A model generated the notes under the pieces. The model did no database searches. It was given only the letters and a program-made list of their open reading frames with translations, and was not told the origin of the DNA. Both the position numbers and the translations under genes were made by a program. Positions 9,012-17,839 of a stretch of 64,000 nt of DNA are shown piece after piece (the first letter of the stretch is position 1; each line of letters starts with the position of its first letter). The stretch covers positions 1-64,000 of the forward strand of contig NZ_JBOFOR010000234.1 in assembly GCF_051659545.1 (NCBI RefSeq). Direction: 5' to 3'. This DNA comes from JBOFOR01 sp051659545. Lineage in GTDB: Bacteria > Bacillota > Clostridia > Peptostreptococcales > Peptostreptococcaceae.

Positions 9012-10343
9012 TTAGAAATCTAATTCTAAATCTCCTAATAAGTCTTCTTCTTCTTTAGAGAATATGTTCTTAGCTTCTTGACTTTCTTCTGTTTTTAATT
9101 TTGCTTCAGCTTGACGCTCCATTATCTTAAAGAATGGCATGTATAGTGCTACTGTTAATGCTAACTGTACTGCATTTGCTACTATTGAACGCCAGTCTCC
9201 ATTTGTCAGGAAACCTTCTAAGAATACTCCAACATATGGAGGGTCAAATACTGGTTTAGCTAACCATCCAAGATCCATTAGGAACATTGGTAATGTACCT
9301 ATTATTGCTCCACCAAATACGAATGGTATGAACATTATTGGGTTTAATATGATTGGTGCACCAAATAATATTGGCTCATTTATTCCGAATAATGATGGGA
9401 ATAATGATACTTGACCAATCTTTTTGAAACTCTTATTTTTAGATAACATACATGCTATTACACATCCTATTGTTATACCTGCTCCTGTAAATCCGAAGAA
9501 CGCACTTGATGCTCCTGCTGTATAGAAGTGAGGTATAGGTTGTCCAGCTTGCATTGCAGCTATATTTTCAGCTATAAATGTAACCATTATTGGACGAGTT
9601 ATAGGACTGAATACAGATGAATGTATACCAAAGAAGAATACAGTACATATACAGAAATTTAATGCTAAAACTGCCCATGGGTTATCCATACTTCCTACTA
9701 ACGGCTCTAGGAATCTAGTAAGTATTTGTGGTGGTAACTCTCCAAATACATTTAAAGATAAGTAACGTAATGCTATAAATGTACCAGCAACTATTATAGT
9801 TGTAGGTATTAATTCAAATGACTTAGATACGAAATCAGGCACACCTTCTGGCATTCTGATAGTAAGATTCTTTCTCTTACATAAGTAATAAAGTTCTACT
9901 GCACCGATTGCTGTAAGCATACCTGTAAATAGACCTTTAGCACCTAAGTTTCCAAGTTCTAGCGCACCATCTGGTGTGAAAGTTGAAACTAAGAATAAGA
10001 ATGCAAAAGTAGATAAAGCCACACATCCTGGAATATATAACTTATAATGATTTCCTAAATTAAAAGCAATACACATACACGCATATAGACCTATTAGCCC
10101 TATAGAAAGAGTTACTGGTAAATCTAGTATTTCTGCGTTATTAAGTATAAATTGACTTATAGGATTACTTTCTCCTATCATATTTGGAAGTGCTGGTATT
10201 ATAGCAAAGAAACTACCTAATATTGTGAAAGGTGTCATGGCTACCATACCTGCTTTTACAGCACTTAGATGACGTTGATTATCAACTTTATGTGCTAATG
10301 GTGTGAACACACGATTCATAAATTCTTCAAATTTAGCGAACAT
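9012..10343 (-). CDS. PTS lactose/cellobiose-family EIIC permease
   Basis: A 443-residue membrane protein of the lactose/N,N-diacetylchitobiose/beta-glucoside PTS class (CelB/ChbC-like). It has about ten hydrophobic segments. The GINEPILFGAPIILNP stretch (about 320-335) is the conserved sugar-binding motif of this family. It forms the membrane channel for uptake with simultaneous phosphorylation through the EIIB and EIIA encoded just upstream. The start follows GGGGGA. The substrate is not evident, and no glycosidase is encoded in this operon, which is unusual for a chitobiose or cellobiose system. Confidence 0.93.
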   Translation of the reverse strand: MFAKFEEFMNRVFTPLAHKVDNQRHLSAVKAGMVAMTPFTILGSFFAIIPALPNMIGESNPISQFILNNAEILDLPVTLSIGLIGLYACMCIAFNLGNHYKLYIPGCVALSTFAFLFLVSTFTPDGALELGNLGAKGLFTGMLTAIGAVELYYLCKRKNLTIRMPEGVPDFVSKSFELIPTTIIVAGTFIALRYLSLNVFGELPPQILTRFLEPLVGSMDNPWAVLALNFCICTVFFFGIHSSVFSPITRPIMVTFIAENIAAMQAGQPIPHFYTAGASSAFFGFTGAGITIGCVIACMLSKNKSFKKIGQVSLFPSLFGINEPILFGAPIILNPIMFIPFVFGGAIIGTLPMFLMDLGWLAKPVFDPPYVGVFLEGFLTNGDWRSIVANAVQLALTVALYMPFFKIMERQAEAKLKTEESQEAKNIFSKEEEDLLGDLELDF

Positions 10344-10387
10344 TTTTTTCCCCCTATTTTATTGTTATTTTATCCCTTAAATCTTAC

Positions 10388-10726
10388 TTACTTTTGACTA
10401 GCTAATTGGTGCTTCTTATATGTTACTAAAGCTAACTTCATAACTGTAGCTCCATCCATTTTTCCATAAACATCTTTATCTATTACTGCAAAAGGCTTGT
10501 TTTTAGGCTCTAATATTCCTTTTAAGAAGTCTATCTTGTGAGCTATTTGAGGTCCTACTAAAACTAAATCCCAGTTATCTATTTCACTTTCTATTGAATC
10601 TGCTGGTATAGCTGTGAATTGGAATTCCTTTTCATCTAATTTAGCACTTTCCTTAACAACCTTCTTCATATTTTGCATTAACATGTTAGTAGAGAATCCA
10701 CCAGCACAACATAATAATATTTTCAT
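10388..10726 (-). CDS. PTS lactose/cellobiose-family EIIB
   Basis: A 112-residue cytoplasmic phosphocarrier. The N-terminal P-loop-like MKILLCCAGGFSTNML carries the phosphorylated cysteine; Cys6 or Cys7, with Cys7 preferred by alignment to the usual CxxGxST pattern. It accepts phosphate from EIIA and passes it to the incoming sugar at EIIC. Size and motif are typical. It lies 44 bases upstream of EIIC and 38 bases downstream of EIIA in the same operon. Confidence 0.92.
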   Translation of the reverse strand: MKILLCCAGGFSTNMLMQNMKKVVKESAKLDEKEFQFTAIPADSIESEIDNWDLVLVGPQIAHKIDFLKGILEPKNKPFAVIDKDVYGKMDGATVMKLALVTYKKHQLASQK

Positions 10727-10764
10727 AATATAATCTCCCCTTATTTTTATTTTATTTCTATTTA

Positions 10765-11082
10765 TTATTTTTCATCATCGAATACTTCTATTAAACTTTC
10801 TATTAAATCTTTAGCTAATTGAGATGTCATATAGTGATCTTGTGCATGAACCATTAATAATCCTATTTCTGGACTTTCTTGCTCTTCATCTATATCTCTA
10901 GTTATTAAAGACGTTTGAATTTTATGAGCTTGAACATCTATTTTACGAGCCTGCGCTATTGCAGCTCTAGCTTCATCAAATTTCTTTTCCTTTACCATTT
11001 TTAATGCCTCAAAAGCTTTAGCTTTGCTTTCGCCAGCAGTTGTTATAAGTTCCATTATTTCCATTTCTGTTGATACCATCAT
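10765..11082 (-). CDS. PTS lactose/cellobiose-family EIIA
   Basis: A 105-residue all-helical trimeric phosphocarrier of the LacF/CelC type. The phosphorylated His79 and the metal-binding Asp82 are in MVHAQDH, the family signature. Two adjacent ATG codons (MM) are possible starts behind AGGAGA. It receives phosphate from HPr and passes it to the EIIB encoded next. Gene order is EIIA, EIIB, EIIC in a seven-gene minus-strand operon. Confidence 0.93.
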   Translation of the reverse strand: MMVSTEMEIMELITTAGESKAKAFEALKMVKEKKFDEARAAIAQARKIDVQAHKIQTSLITRDIDEEQESPEIGLLMVHAQDHYMTSQLAKDLIESLIEVFDDEK

Positions 11083-11094
11083 GTGTCTCCTTAT

Positions 11095-12138
11095 TTAAAT
11101 AAAATTTTTTATTTCTTCATATTTTTCAGAATCAAAATTTAGTATTAATTCTGTATATAACTTAATCATTGATTCAAGATCTAGCGGACTTACTATTGAA
11201 AATGCACAATGTCCATATCTAACTGGAAGACAAGTAACTACACTTGGTTTTCCTTCATTTACTTTATGTGCTTCCCCACCGTCAGTTCCTCCTGATTTGA
11301 ACATATCATGTTGAAGCGGAAGGTTTAATTTATCAGCTGTCTGCTTCACATAGTTTATCATTTTTTTGTTTGGTGCTAGTGTTCTATCAAAATGCATAAG
11401 CATCACACCTTTGTCTATTTGCTTTTTGTTAGTATGATCACGCACAAACTCATTTCTGTGACATGCTACATCTATTACAAATACCACATCTGGATTAATT
11501 AGTTGTGCTGAAGTTCTTGCACCTCTTATACCAACCTCTTCACTACTAGTTGCTGCAAAGTATACGTTGCTATTTAATTTTTTTCCTTCTAGGTTTTTTA
11601 ATACTTCTCCCATTACAAAACATCCTAGACGGTCATCAAATGCTTTACCAACCAATCTATTTTGAAGTGTAAATTCTTCAAAATCAGTTGCATATGTAAC
11701 CATATCTCCAACTTGAATTCCTAAATTGTAAACATCTTCGTCAGTATAAGCTCCTATGTCTGCATATAAATCTTCAGTTGCATCATTCTTATATGTACCA
11801 TTTATAATAGCCGATATTTTCTTTCCACACTCTGTTGTTATTCTTACTTTTTGTAAATGCTGAGCTAGTGGTTTAACTCCTCCAACTACCATTAAATGAA
11901 TCATACCATCTTTACTTATGCTCCTTATTATAAAGCCAACTTCATCCATATGAGCACAAATCATTATTTTAGGATCATTTTCATTCGTTTCCTTTGAAAA
12001 AATAATACTACCTAAGCCATCACAAACTATATTGTCACTATGGTCTTTTAATTCATCTAGAAGTACTGTTCTGACTTCTCCCTCATTAGATGCTATACCA
12101 TCTGCTTCTGATAACTTTTTAAGAAACTCTAGATTCAT
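11095..12138 (-). CDS. M42-family glutamyl-aminopeptidase-type metallopeptidase
   Basis: A 347-residue dinuclear metallopeptidase of the M42 (PepA/YsdC/FrvX/SgcX) family, often mislabelled as an endoglucanase. Ligand motifs seen are His63-x-Asp65 (AHMDEVGF), the bridging Asp in FDDRLG, the EE pair in TSSEEVG, an Asp in VIDVACH, and a C-terminal GGTDGGEAH. These enzymes form large tetrahedral cytoplasmic particles that trim short peptides from the N-terminus. M42 genes are also known inside PTS operons (E. coli frvX and sgcX), with unclear function. It begins 3 bases after the PRD regulator, so it is co-translated with it. Confidence 0.92.
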   Translation of the reverse strand: MNLEFLKKLSEADGIASNEGEVRTVLLDELKDHSDNIVCDGLGSIIFSKETNENDPKIMICAHMDEVGFIIRSISKDGMIHLMVVGGVKPLAQHLQKVRITTECGKKISAIINGTYKNDATEDLYADIGAYTDEDVYNLGIQVGDMVTYATDFEEFTLQNRLVGKAFDDRLGCFVMGEVLKNLEGKKLNSNVYFAATSSEEVGIRGARTSAQLINPDVVFVIDVACHRNEFVRDHTNKKQIDKGVMLMHFDRTLAPNKKMINYVKQTADKLNLPLQHDMFKSGGTDGGEAHKVNEGKPSVVTCLPVRYGHCAFSIVSPLDLESMIKLYTELILNFDSEKYEEIKNFI

Positions 12139-12141
12139 ATT

Positions 12142-14046
12142 TTATCCCCCTAGGCTATTTTTTAACTTATGCATAAATTCTTCATAGGTCTTTGATATTA
12201 TTAATTCATTGACTATGTCTTCATCTTGCATAACTATATGTAAATACTTACTAATATGTTTATGTAATTCAAGGTTTCCTTTTTTTAATGAAATCATAAA
12301 TAGAATCTTAGGTTTTCTTTGTTCATATTCAACTTCTGATTTAACTATTGCAACAGAAATTAAGTTTTTGTTTCCTGTCATTTCTATAGGATGTGGAATC
12401 GTTATTCCATTCGTATATATGGTATTTAGAAATTTTTCACGTTCCCATACATCGTTAGGATAGCTTAATTCACATGCCCCTTCATCTACAACCTTTTGTG
12501 CCATACCTTTAAGAATCTTCTCATACTCTACGTTTTCATTAATGCATTTGAAATGATTTTTATCAAACAAACTATAAAAATATTGTTTGGGATTTGTTGA
12601 AATACCAAAATCATCTACAAATTTCACACTTTCTTTTATCTTTAAGTAATCTAAGTCATCTAATATTTCTTTTATTAATATAACTGGAGCATTAACTTCA
12701 AAAGACAAATCTGCTATAGAGAAAATTAAATCTGGCTTAAACTCTATTACTTGTTTTTTATCTAATAGTGAAAAGTTTCTTAATTCTGCATTAGAAAATA
12801 TTTCACTTAATCTTAGCTTTATTAAATAAGCACTACCTCCACCAGATGAACAAACTATAGCTATTTTGTATTTTTGGTTGAAGCTTTTATTTTGATTTTT
12901 TTCAAATGGAACTGCTATGTGAGTTGCTATAAATCCTATTTCATCTTGGCTAATTTTTATATCATATTCTTGTTCAAGTACTCTTGATAATTGGATAGCC
13001 AAATTGAATATTGTAGGATACTGGTAACTCATTTGATGTGAGAAAGAATTTTTTAGCTTTTGGTCTCTCTTTGCTCTCTCTATTAATGATGCAGTATGCA
13101 AATATAATAGTTTAAAAAACTCTTTATCTTCTAAGAACTTACTTTTATATTCTTCATCAACACTTTTGAAAAAATTATATATAATTTCTTGTAATCTGCT
13201 TTTTTCTTGATTCTTTATTTCAGATTTATTTTTAGTCTTATTTTTTAATTTTTCTTTTAGGTAATCCTTTTCCTCGTTTGTAATAAAAATTTGAACATCT
13301 GTAAAAACTTCTTCAATTATTTCTCCTACTACGGATTCTTTTGTGTAATTTAATTCTTTTATTTCTGGGGCATTTTTATTTTTTCTTAAATTCCATCTTA
13401 TTTTTAAAAGAATTAGTTTAAGTATTATTTCTTCAAGTTCTGAAATATTAATATCTAACTTATTTTTTACAAGTATGTGTCTTATTTTATTTTGTAATAT
13501 TTCAATCTTGCGTTCACCAATAAATTCATCATAGTATTCCTTAATTTTTCTATTTGATTTTATTGATATTCTTGCAAGTATTTTTTGCTTTTCTTGAATT
13601 GAACCTATTATTTTTATTCCATAATGTGCTCTGCGTTCTAAGCTTAAGCTTGTACTTTCTAGCTTTAAACCTAGCTTATTTAAGTCACTCTTTATTAAAG
13701 ACCTACTAACTGAGAATTCTTCACTAAGCACTTCTATTGTTGTATATTCATCATTTAATAACAAAATAGCTAGTATTGAATCTAAGCGTTGCTCTGGATT
13801 TTCTATTTGTATTGGAGATAAACTTTTAGTATATGTTTCAAATTTTTCCTTATCTTCTATTTTAAGTAGATATCCAAGTTTACTCTTATACTCTATTCTG
13901 AATCCATGTTTTTTTTCCCTACCAATTATACTCTTCATATCATTTCTAACTGTTCTAGTAGATACTTCTAATTTTTCTGAAAAGTAATCTAAGCTTAAAT
14001 AGTAGCAAGTATTTTTTAATTCTTTAAGAATGAGACTTTCTCTCAA
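12142..14046 (-). CDS. PRD-domain transcriptional regulator with EIIB- and EIIA-like domains
   Basis: A 634-residue BglG/MtlR-type activator. Order of domains: an HTH_11 domain (1-65), a second HTH (about 95-160), PRD region(s) with candidate regulatory histidines in YLHTAS and ATHIAV, an EIIB-like domain opening VCSSGGGSAY, and a C-terminal EIIA-like domain with IPHP. Activity should depend on phosphorylation by HPr and by the EII proteins of the same operon. The start is TTG (14046-14044), chosen because AGGAGG lies 7 bases upstream and there is no better ATG. It is the first gene of the operon and probably its own regulator. Confidence 0.9.
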   Translation of the reverse strand: MRESLILKELKNTCYYLSLDYFSEKLEVSTRTVRNDMKSIIGREKKHGFRIEYKSKLGYLLKIEDKEKFETYTKSLSPIQIENPEQRLDSILAILLLNDEYTTIEVLSEEFSVSRSLIKSDLNKLGLKLESTSLSLERRAHYGIKIIGSIQEKQKILARISIKSNRKIKEYYDEFIGERKIEILQNKIRHILVKNKLDINISELEEIILKLILLKIRWNLRKNKNAPEIKELNYTKESVVGEIIEEVFTDVQIFITNEEKDYLKEKLKNKTKNKSEIKNQEKSRLQEIIYNFFKSVDEEYKSKFLEDKEFFKLLYLHTASLIERAKRDQKLKNSFSHQMSYQYPTIFNLAIQLSRVLEQEYDIKISQDEIGFIATHIAVPFEKNQNKSFNQKYKIAIVCSSGGGSAYLIKLRLSEIFSNAELRNFSLLDKKQVIEFKPDLIFSIADLSFEVNAPVILIKEILDDLDYLKIKESVKFVDDFGISTNPKQYFYSLFDKNHFKCINENVEYEKILKGMAQKVVDEGACELSYPNDVWEREKFLNTIYTNGITIPHPIEMTGNKNLISVAIVKSEVEYEQRKPKILFMISLKKGNLELHKHISKYLHIVMQDEDIVNELIISKTYEEFMHKLKNSLGG

Positions 14047-14330
14047 AATACTCTCCTCCTTAGCTTTTAAAATATAATATTCTTATATTAAATATTATAA
14101 CTTAAAATATTTTCCAATAAAAGCCAAGTTTTTTCATTGCATTTGTGAAAAAGTTGCCCTATTAATATATTTTATTCCGATTATTATGTTTCTTTTTATA
14201 TAAATAACCTCTTTTACATTTTTAATTATAAATTATATTTAAGAGTTATAAAAGTTGAGCTTTTTCACTTTTTGTGTGAAATATTTACCCCAAACTATTT
14301 GATTTTTCAATAATTAAATCATACAAACAT
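14047..14330. other. Intergenic region upstream of the PRD-regulator operon
   Basis: This AT-rich stretch of about 280 bases has no gene. On the minus strand a -10-like TATAAT sits near 14099-14094, about 50 bases upstream of the TTG start, but no good -35 is at 17 bases. This fits a promoter that needs an activator. A small inverted repeat (TTTCAC...GTGAAA) lies at about 14264-14280. No sigma-54 -24/-12 element was seen. Confidence 0.4.
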
Positions 14331-14361
14331 AAAAGCTACCTCCTTTATAGAGATAGCTTTT
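14331..14361 (-). terminator. Terminator after the aldolase gene
   Basis: An 8-base stem AAAAGCTA/TAGCTTTT with a further CTC/GAG pairing inside the loop lies about 50 bases beyond the aldolase stop. The minus-strand arm ends in UUUU. Confidence 0.7.
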
Positions 14362-14408
14362 CATATTTATCTAATTATTGAGTAAAATATTTTATACCAA
14401 TATTTATT

Positions 14409-15290
14409 TTATGCTAATGCATCACAAGCTAAAACTTCTTTAGCTTTACCTTTAGATCCACATACTACAATCTTATCTTTTACAAAATCTTTCACGAATT
14501 GTAATCCTGCTGCCCCATATTTTTTAGGATCTATAGTTTCTGGAGCTTCATTTAATACTTTTTTTACTCCATCACTATAAGCTATACGTAATTCTGTAGC
14601 ATAGTTAACTTTACAGATACCTCTTTTTATTGATTCTATTATTGTTTCTTCTGGAACACCTGATCCTCCATGTAACACAAGTGGTACAGAAACAACTTCA
14701 CGTATTTCTGATAATCTATCTAAATCAAGCTTTGGTTCTCCATTGTATAATCCGTGTGCAGTACCTATAGCTATAGCTAATGAAGATATTCCTGTTCTTT
14801 CTACAAATTCTTTAGCTTCCATTGGATCAGTATATGCACTACCTTCTCCACCATCTAAATCATCTTCTTTTCCACCAACTTTTCCAAGTTCTGCTTCTAC
14901 TGGTATAAAAGATGGTTTACAAGCATCTACTACTGATTTAGATAAAGATATGTTATCTTCAAAACTTCCATGAGATCCATCTATCATTATTGATGTATAT
15001 CCAGTTCTTAGAGCTTGCATTGCAAGATCAAAACTTGAACCATGGTCAAGGTGCATTGCTACAGGAACAGACGATCTTTCTGCTGCTACCTTAGCATTTG
15101 CTAAATAGTAGTCAAGTCCTGCATACTTAACAGTTGAAGGTGTAGTTTGTAATATAACTGGAGCTTGTAACTCTTCCGCAGCTGCTATAACAGCCATTAC
15201 CATTTCCATATTTTCTACGTTGAATGCACCTACTGCATAATTACCTTCTTGTGCTTTTTTAAGCATTTCCGTTGTTGTTACTAATGCCAT
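14409..15290 (-). CDS. Class II tagatose/fructose-1,6-bisphosphate aldolase
   Basis: A 293-residue zinc aldolase that splits a ketose 1,6-bisphosphate into glyceraldehyde 3-phosphate and dihydroxyacetone phosphate. Visible motifs are HLDHGSS (about 80-86; catalytic Asp and zinc His), the conserved Glu in VEAELGKVGG, GTAHG (zinc His) and LHGGSG (zinc His, phosphate loop). It lies 53 bases after the AgaS gene and in one transcript with it, so a GatY/KbaY-type role on tagatose 1,6-bisphosphate is favoured. The sequence is also close to general fructose-bisphosphate aldolase, so it may serve glycolysis as well. Confidence 0.9.
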   Translation of the reverse strand: MALVTTTEMLKKAQEGNYAVGAFNVENMEMVMAVIAAAEELQAPVILQTTPSTVKYAGLDYYLANAKVAAERSSVPVAMHLDHGSSFDLAMQALRTGYTSIMIDGSHGSFEDNISLSKSVVDACKPSFIPVEAELGKVGGKEDDLDGGEGSAYTDPMEAKEFVERTGISSLAIAIGTAHGLYNGEPKLDLDRLSEIREVVSVPLVLHGGSGVPEETIIESIKRGICKVNYATELRIAYSDGVKKVLNEAPETIDPKKYGAAGLQFVKDFVKDKIVVCGSKGKAKEVLACDALA

Positions 15291-15343
15291 TTATTTTTCC
15301 CCCTATTTATATTGATTATATTTTTCCCTAATTTTCATTTATT

Positions 15344-16510
15344 TTATTGATATTGATGTATTATTACACCTTTTACTACTCTGTTTACTGTTCCTGATGG
15401 AGATGGTGTATCAGGAGTATTTCCTACTTTTACTGCTGTGAATAATGATACTGCTTGAGCAAATAGTACATATGGGAATGCAAGATATAAATCTGGTAAA
15501 TTATTATTCTTAGCATCAAATCCAAATGTTGTTCCTGAGAAGTTATTCTCTTTATCAACAGATATGGCACAAGTTAATTTAGCTATTTTATCTCCATTTA
15601 TTTCTTCTAAAACGTCTAAGTCATATTTTCTTGTATATTCATCATTTGATACAAATACAAATATCATTGTGTTTTCATTTATGAATGATTTAGGACCATG
15701 TCTGAATCCCATTGGTGAATCATATCCAGTTGCAACTTTTCCAGCTGTAAGTTCTAATAACTTAAGCTGTGCTTCTTGAGTTAATCCACAAAGACTTCCT
15801 GAACCTAAGTATACAACTCTATCAAAGTCCGGTTCTATTAGTGATTTTATTTCATCTTCACGAGTTATGACATTTTTACCCATTGCTACTATTGACTCTA
15901 TATATAATTTTTCTGTTTCTTCATCTATGTTGTCAAATATTAACATGGCAGATAACATCATACATGAGAAGCTTCCTGTCATAGCAAAACCTTGATCATT
16001 TGATCTTGATGGCATTAATAATAAATAATTATTTTCATCATTTTTAGTCATTTGAGCAAGTTTTCCTTCTGGAGCACAAGTTATAGCTAAGTGATAAAAA
16101 TTATCTACAATTTGTCTTCCTAAATTAAGAGCCGCTATACTTTCAGGGCTATTTCCACTTCTTGCAAATGAAACTAGTAATGTTGGTACATCTGATTTTA
16201 AATAATCATATGGATTAGAAACTATATCTGTAGTAGGTATTGATTCTATAATACATTTTCTTATATCATTTTGCTTCTTAAGGTAAGGTAGTATTGAGTT
16301 TCCTACATAAGCTGAAGTTCCAGCACCTGTAAATATAACTCTAAATTGTCCATGCTTATTACCTATATTTTCTATGAACTTATTTATAGATTCTTTATTT
16401 TCTTTATATATCTCATAAGCTTCTGACCATAACTCTGGTTGTTGCTTTATTTCTGTTGTTGTTATTATTGCTCCTAAATCTTTTAACTTTTCTTCTTCTA
16501 ATTTAAACAT
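15344..16510 (-). CDS. agaS: AgaS-type galactosamine/tagatose-6-phosphate isomerase-deaminase (SIS domains)
   Basis: A 388-residue protein with two SIS domains, close in length and motifs to E. coli AgaS, which deaminates and isomerises galactosamine 6-phosphate to tagatose 6-phosphate. Recognisable segments are TGAGTSAYVGN (N-terminal SIS phosphate site), LLVSFARSGNSPES, and GFRHGPKSF in the second domain. A longer reading frame begins at 16567, but GGAGGGGG lies 7 bases before the ATG at 16510, so that start is used. The promoter (TTGACA at 16723-16718, TATATT at 16700-16695) is followed immediately by a GntR operator. Together with the kinase and aldolase it completes a tagatose-type amino-sugar route. 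Confidence 0.9.
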   Translation of the reverse strand: MFKLEEEKLKDLGAIITTTEIKQQPELWSEAYEIYKENKESINKFIENIGNKHGQFRVIFTGAGTSAYVGNSILPYLKKQNDIRKCIIESIPTTDIVSNPYDYLKSDVPTLLVSFARSGNSPESIAALNLGRQIVDNFYHLAITCAPEGKLAQMTKNDENNYLLLMPSRSNDQGFAMTGSFSCMMLSAMLIFDNIDEETEKLYIESIVAMGKNVITREDEIKSLIEPDFDRVVYLGSGSLCGLTQEAQLKLLELTAGKVATGYDSPMGFRHGPKSFINENTMIFVFVSNDEYTRKYDLDVLEEINGDKIAKLTCAISVDKENNFSGTTFGFDAKNNNLPDLYLAFPYVLFAQAVSLFTAVKVGNTPDTPSPSGTVNRVVKGVIIHQYQ

Positions 16511-16552
16511 ATTACTTTCCCCCTCCATATTTTTAATTACCATAAATGGTAA

Positions 16553-16568
16553 TGAGGTTATAACCACT
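16553..16568. promoter_or_regulatory. GntR (AgaR2-like) operator copy 1
   Basis: A degenerate copy of the palindrome AGTGGTAATAACCACT (13 of 16 positions) in the agaS leader, centred exactly 120 bases from copy 2. The right half ATAACCACT is intact. Confidence 0.6.
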
Positions 16569-16672
16569 TATGGTAAAAATAAAAGAATATATTTCATACT
16601 CTAACTATTTTATCTAACTATTTAAATTTACTTTTAAATATAGTTTAATTAATTTATTTGTCTTTATGTTGA

Positions 16673-16723
16673 AGTGGTAACTACCACTAACCCAAATATA
16701 AATTAATTTATTTTCTTTGTCAA
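16673..16723 (-). promoter_or_regulatory. agaS promoter with overlapping GntR operator copy 2
   Basis: The minus-strand promoter is TTGACA (16723-16718), a 17-base spacer and TATATT (16700-16695). The palindrome AGTGGTAACTACCACT lies at 16673-16688, so its upstream edge falls on the expected transcription start. A repressor bound there would block initiation. Confidence 0.85.
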
Positions 16724-16789
16724 TACTATTTTTTATTTTTATTATTTCAAATCTCTATATAACCCTGTATTTATTATACCTCTGATTAT

Positions 16790-16818
16790 TTTACATTTTT
16801 TTACATCTGAATTATAAT
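16790..16818 (+). promoter_or_regulatory. Promoter of the Gfo/Idh/MocA gene
   Basis: TTTACA (16790-16795), a 17-base spacer and TATAAT (16813-16818) lie 37 bases upstream of the ATG at 16856. No operator copy overlaps it; the nearest is about 100 bases upstream. Confidence 0.7.
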
Positions 16819-16855
16819 CAAATTTATATCTTAAAAATAATAGGGGGAAATTATC

Positions 16856-17773
16856 ATGGAAAATATAAAAATAGGTATGATAGGCCTTGGGTCCATTGCT
16901 CAAAAAGTTTATTTACCTGTATTAACAAAATCCGAGAGATTTGAATTTGTAGGAGCTTTTACACCAAATGAGGATAAAAGAAAAAAAATATGCAGTGATT
17001 ACAGACTTACTCCATTTGACTCTATTGAATCTTTGGCTAAAGAATGTGATGCAATTTTTCTTCATAGTTCTACAGAAACTCACTATGAAATTATAAAATT
17101 ATTATTAAACTTAGATGTTCATGTTTATGTAGATAAACCACTTGCTTTAACTGTAAAACAAGGTGAAGAACTTATTGAGTTGAGCAAGAATAAAAAATTA
17201 AAATTAATGGTTGGATTTAACCGTAGATTCTGTCCTATGTATAAAAAAATCAAAGATAATGCCAATGAAATCGTAGCTATAAATATCTGTAAACATGGGA
17301 TAAACTCTATAAGAAATGTTGGATTTGATATTACCTTAATAGACGATTATATACATATTATTGATACTGCTTTGTGGTTAGCAGAAGGTAACGTAGATAT
17401 TGATGGGGAAGATTTATTTTTAGATGACAAAAATAATCTAATTTTTGTAAGCCATAAGCTTAAATGCAAAAGTTTTTCCATAAACACTTCAATGCATAGA
17501 GATTCTGGAACCAAGTTAGAAGAAATTGAAATTCTTTCAAAAGGTAAAATTCAAAGAGTTAAGAACCTTAATGTATTAGAAATAGAAGAAGCCGGAAACC
17601 TAACTACAACATCAAGTGGTGCATGGGTTAACATATTAAAACAAAAAGGTTTTGAAGATATAATAAATCATTTTATTGATTGTTTAGAATATGACTTAGA
17701 GCCAATTGTTAGTGGTGAGGAATGTATTAAAGCTCAGAGATTACTTGAAAAAATTATAAGTTCAGTAAAATAA
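16856..17773 (+). CDS. Gfo/Idh/MocA-family NAD(P)-dependent oxidoreductase
   Basis: A 305-residue sugar-type dehydrogenase. The N-terminal Rossmann fold begins GMIGLGSIAQKVYLP (7-21), and the family EKP motif is present as DKPLA near residue 95. The C-terminal half is the alpha/beta substrate domain. It is divergent from agaS and faces the kinase gene, so it belongs to the amino-sugar locus. Its substrate is not evident; it could act on a galactosamine- or tagatose-derived sugar. The start follows AGGGGGAAA. It shares a bidirectional terminator with the kinase gene. Confidence 0.88.
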   Translation: MENIKIGMIGLGSIAQKVYLPVLTKSERFEFVGAFTPNEDKRKKICSDYRLTPFDSIESLAKECDAIFLHSSTETHYEIIKLLLNLDVHVYVDKPLALTVKQGEELIELSKNKKLKLMVGFNRRFCPMYKKIKDNANEIVAINICKHGINSIRNVGFDITLIDDYIHIIDTALWLAEGNVDIDGEDLFLDDKNNLIFVSHKLKCKSFSINTSMHRDSGTKLEEIEILSKGKIQRVKNLNVLEIEEAGNLTTTSSGAWVNILKQKGFEDIINHFIDCLEYDLEPIVSGEECIKAQRLLEKIISSVK

Positions 17774-17787
17774 TATTATTTAACTAT

Positions 17788-17821
17788 AAATAGGCTAAAG
17801 ACTCTCGTCTTTAACCTATTT
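17788..17821. terminator. Bidirectional terminator between convergent genes
   Basis: A 15-base stem (17788-17802 with 17807-17821; one A-C type mismatch near the base) with a TCTC loop lies between the oxidoreductase (+) and the kinase (-). Both arms end in A/U runs. Confidence 0.85.
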
Positions 17822-17839
17822 GCTTGTGTATAAATTTTA

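Noticed and set aside
11095..12138. Endoglucanase annotation for the M42 protein
   Set aside because: M42 proteins carry the old CelM label, but the metal motifs are those of aminopeptidases.
14047..14330. Sigma-54 promoter for the PRD operon
   Set aside because: No TGGCAC-N5-TTGC element was found, and the regulator lacks the LevR-type AAA domain.
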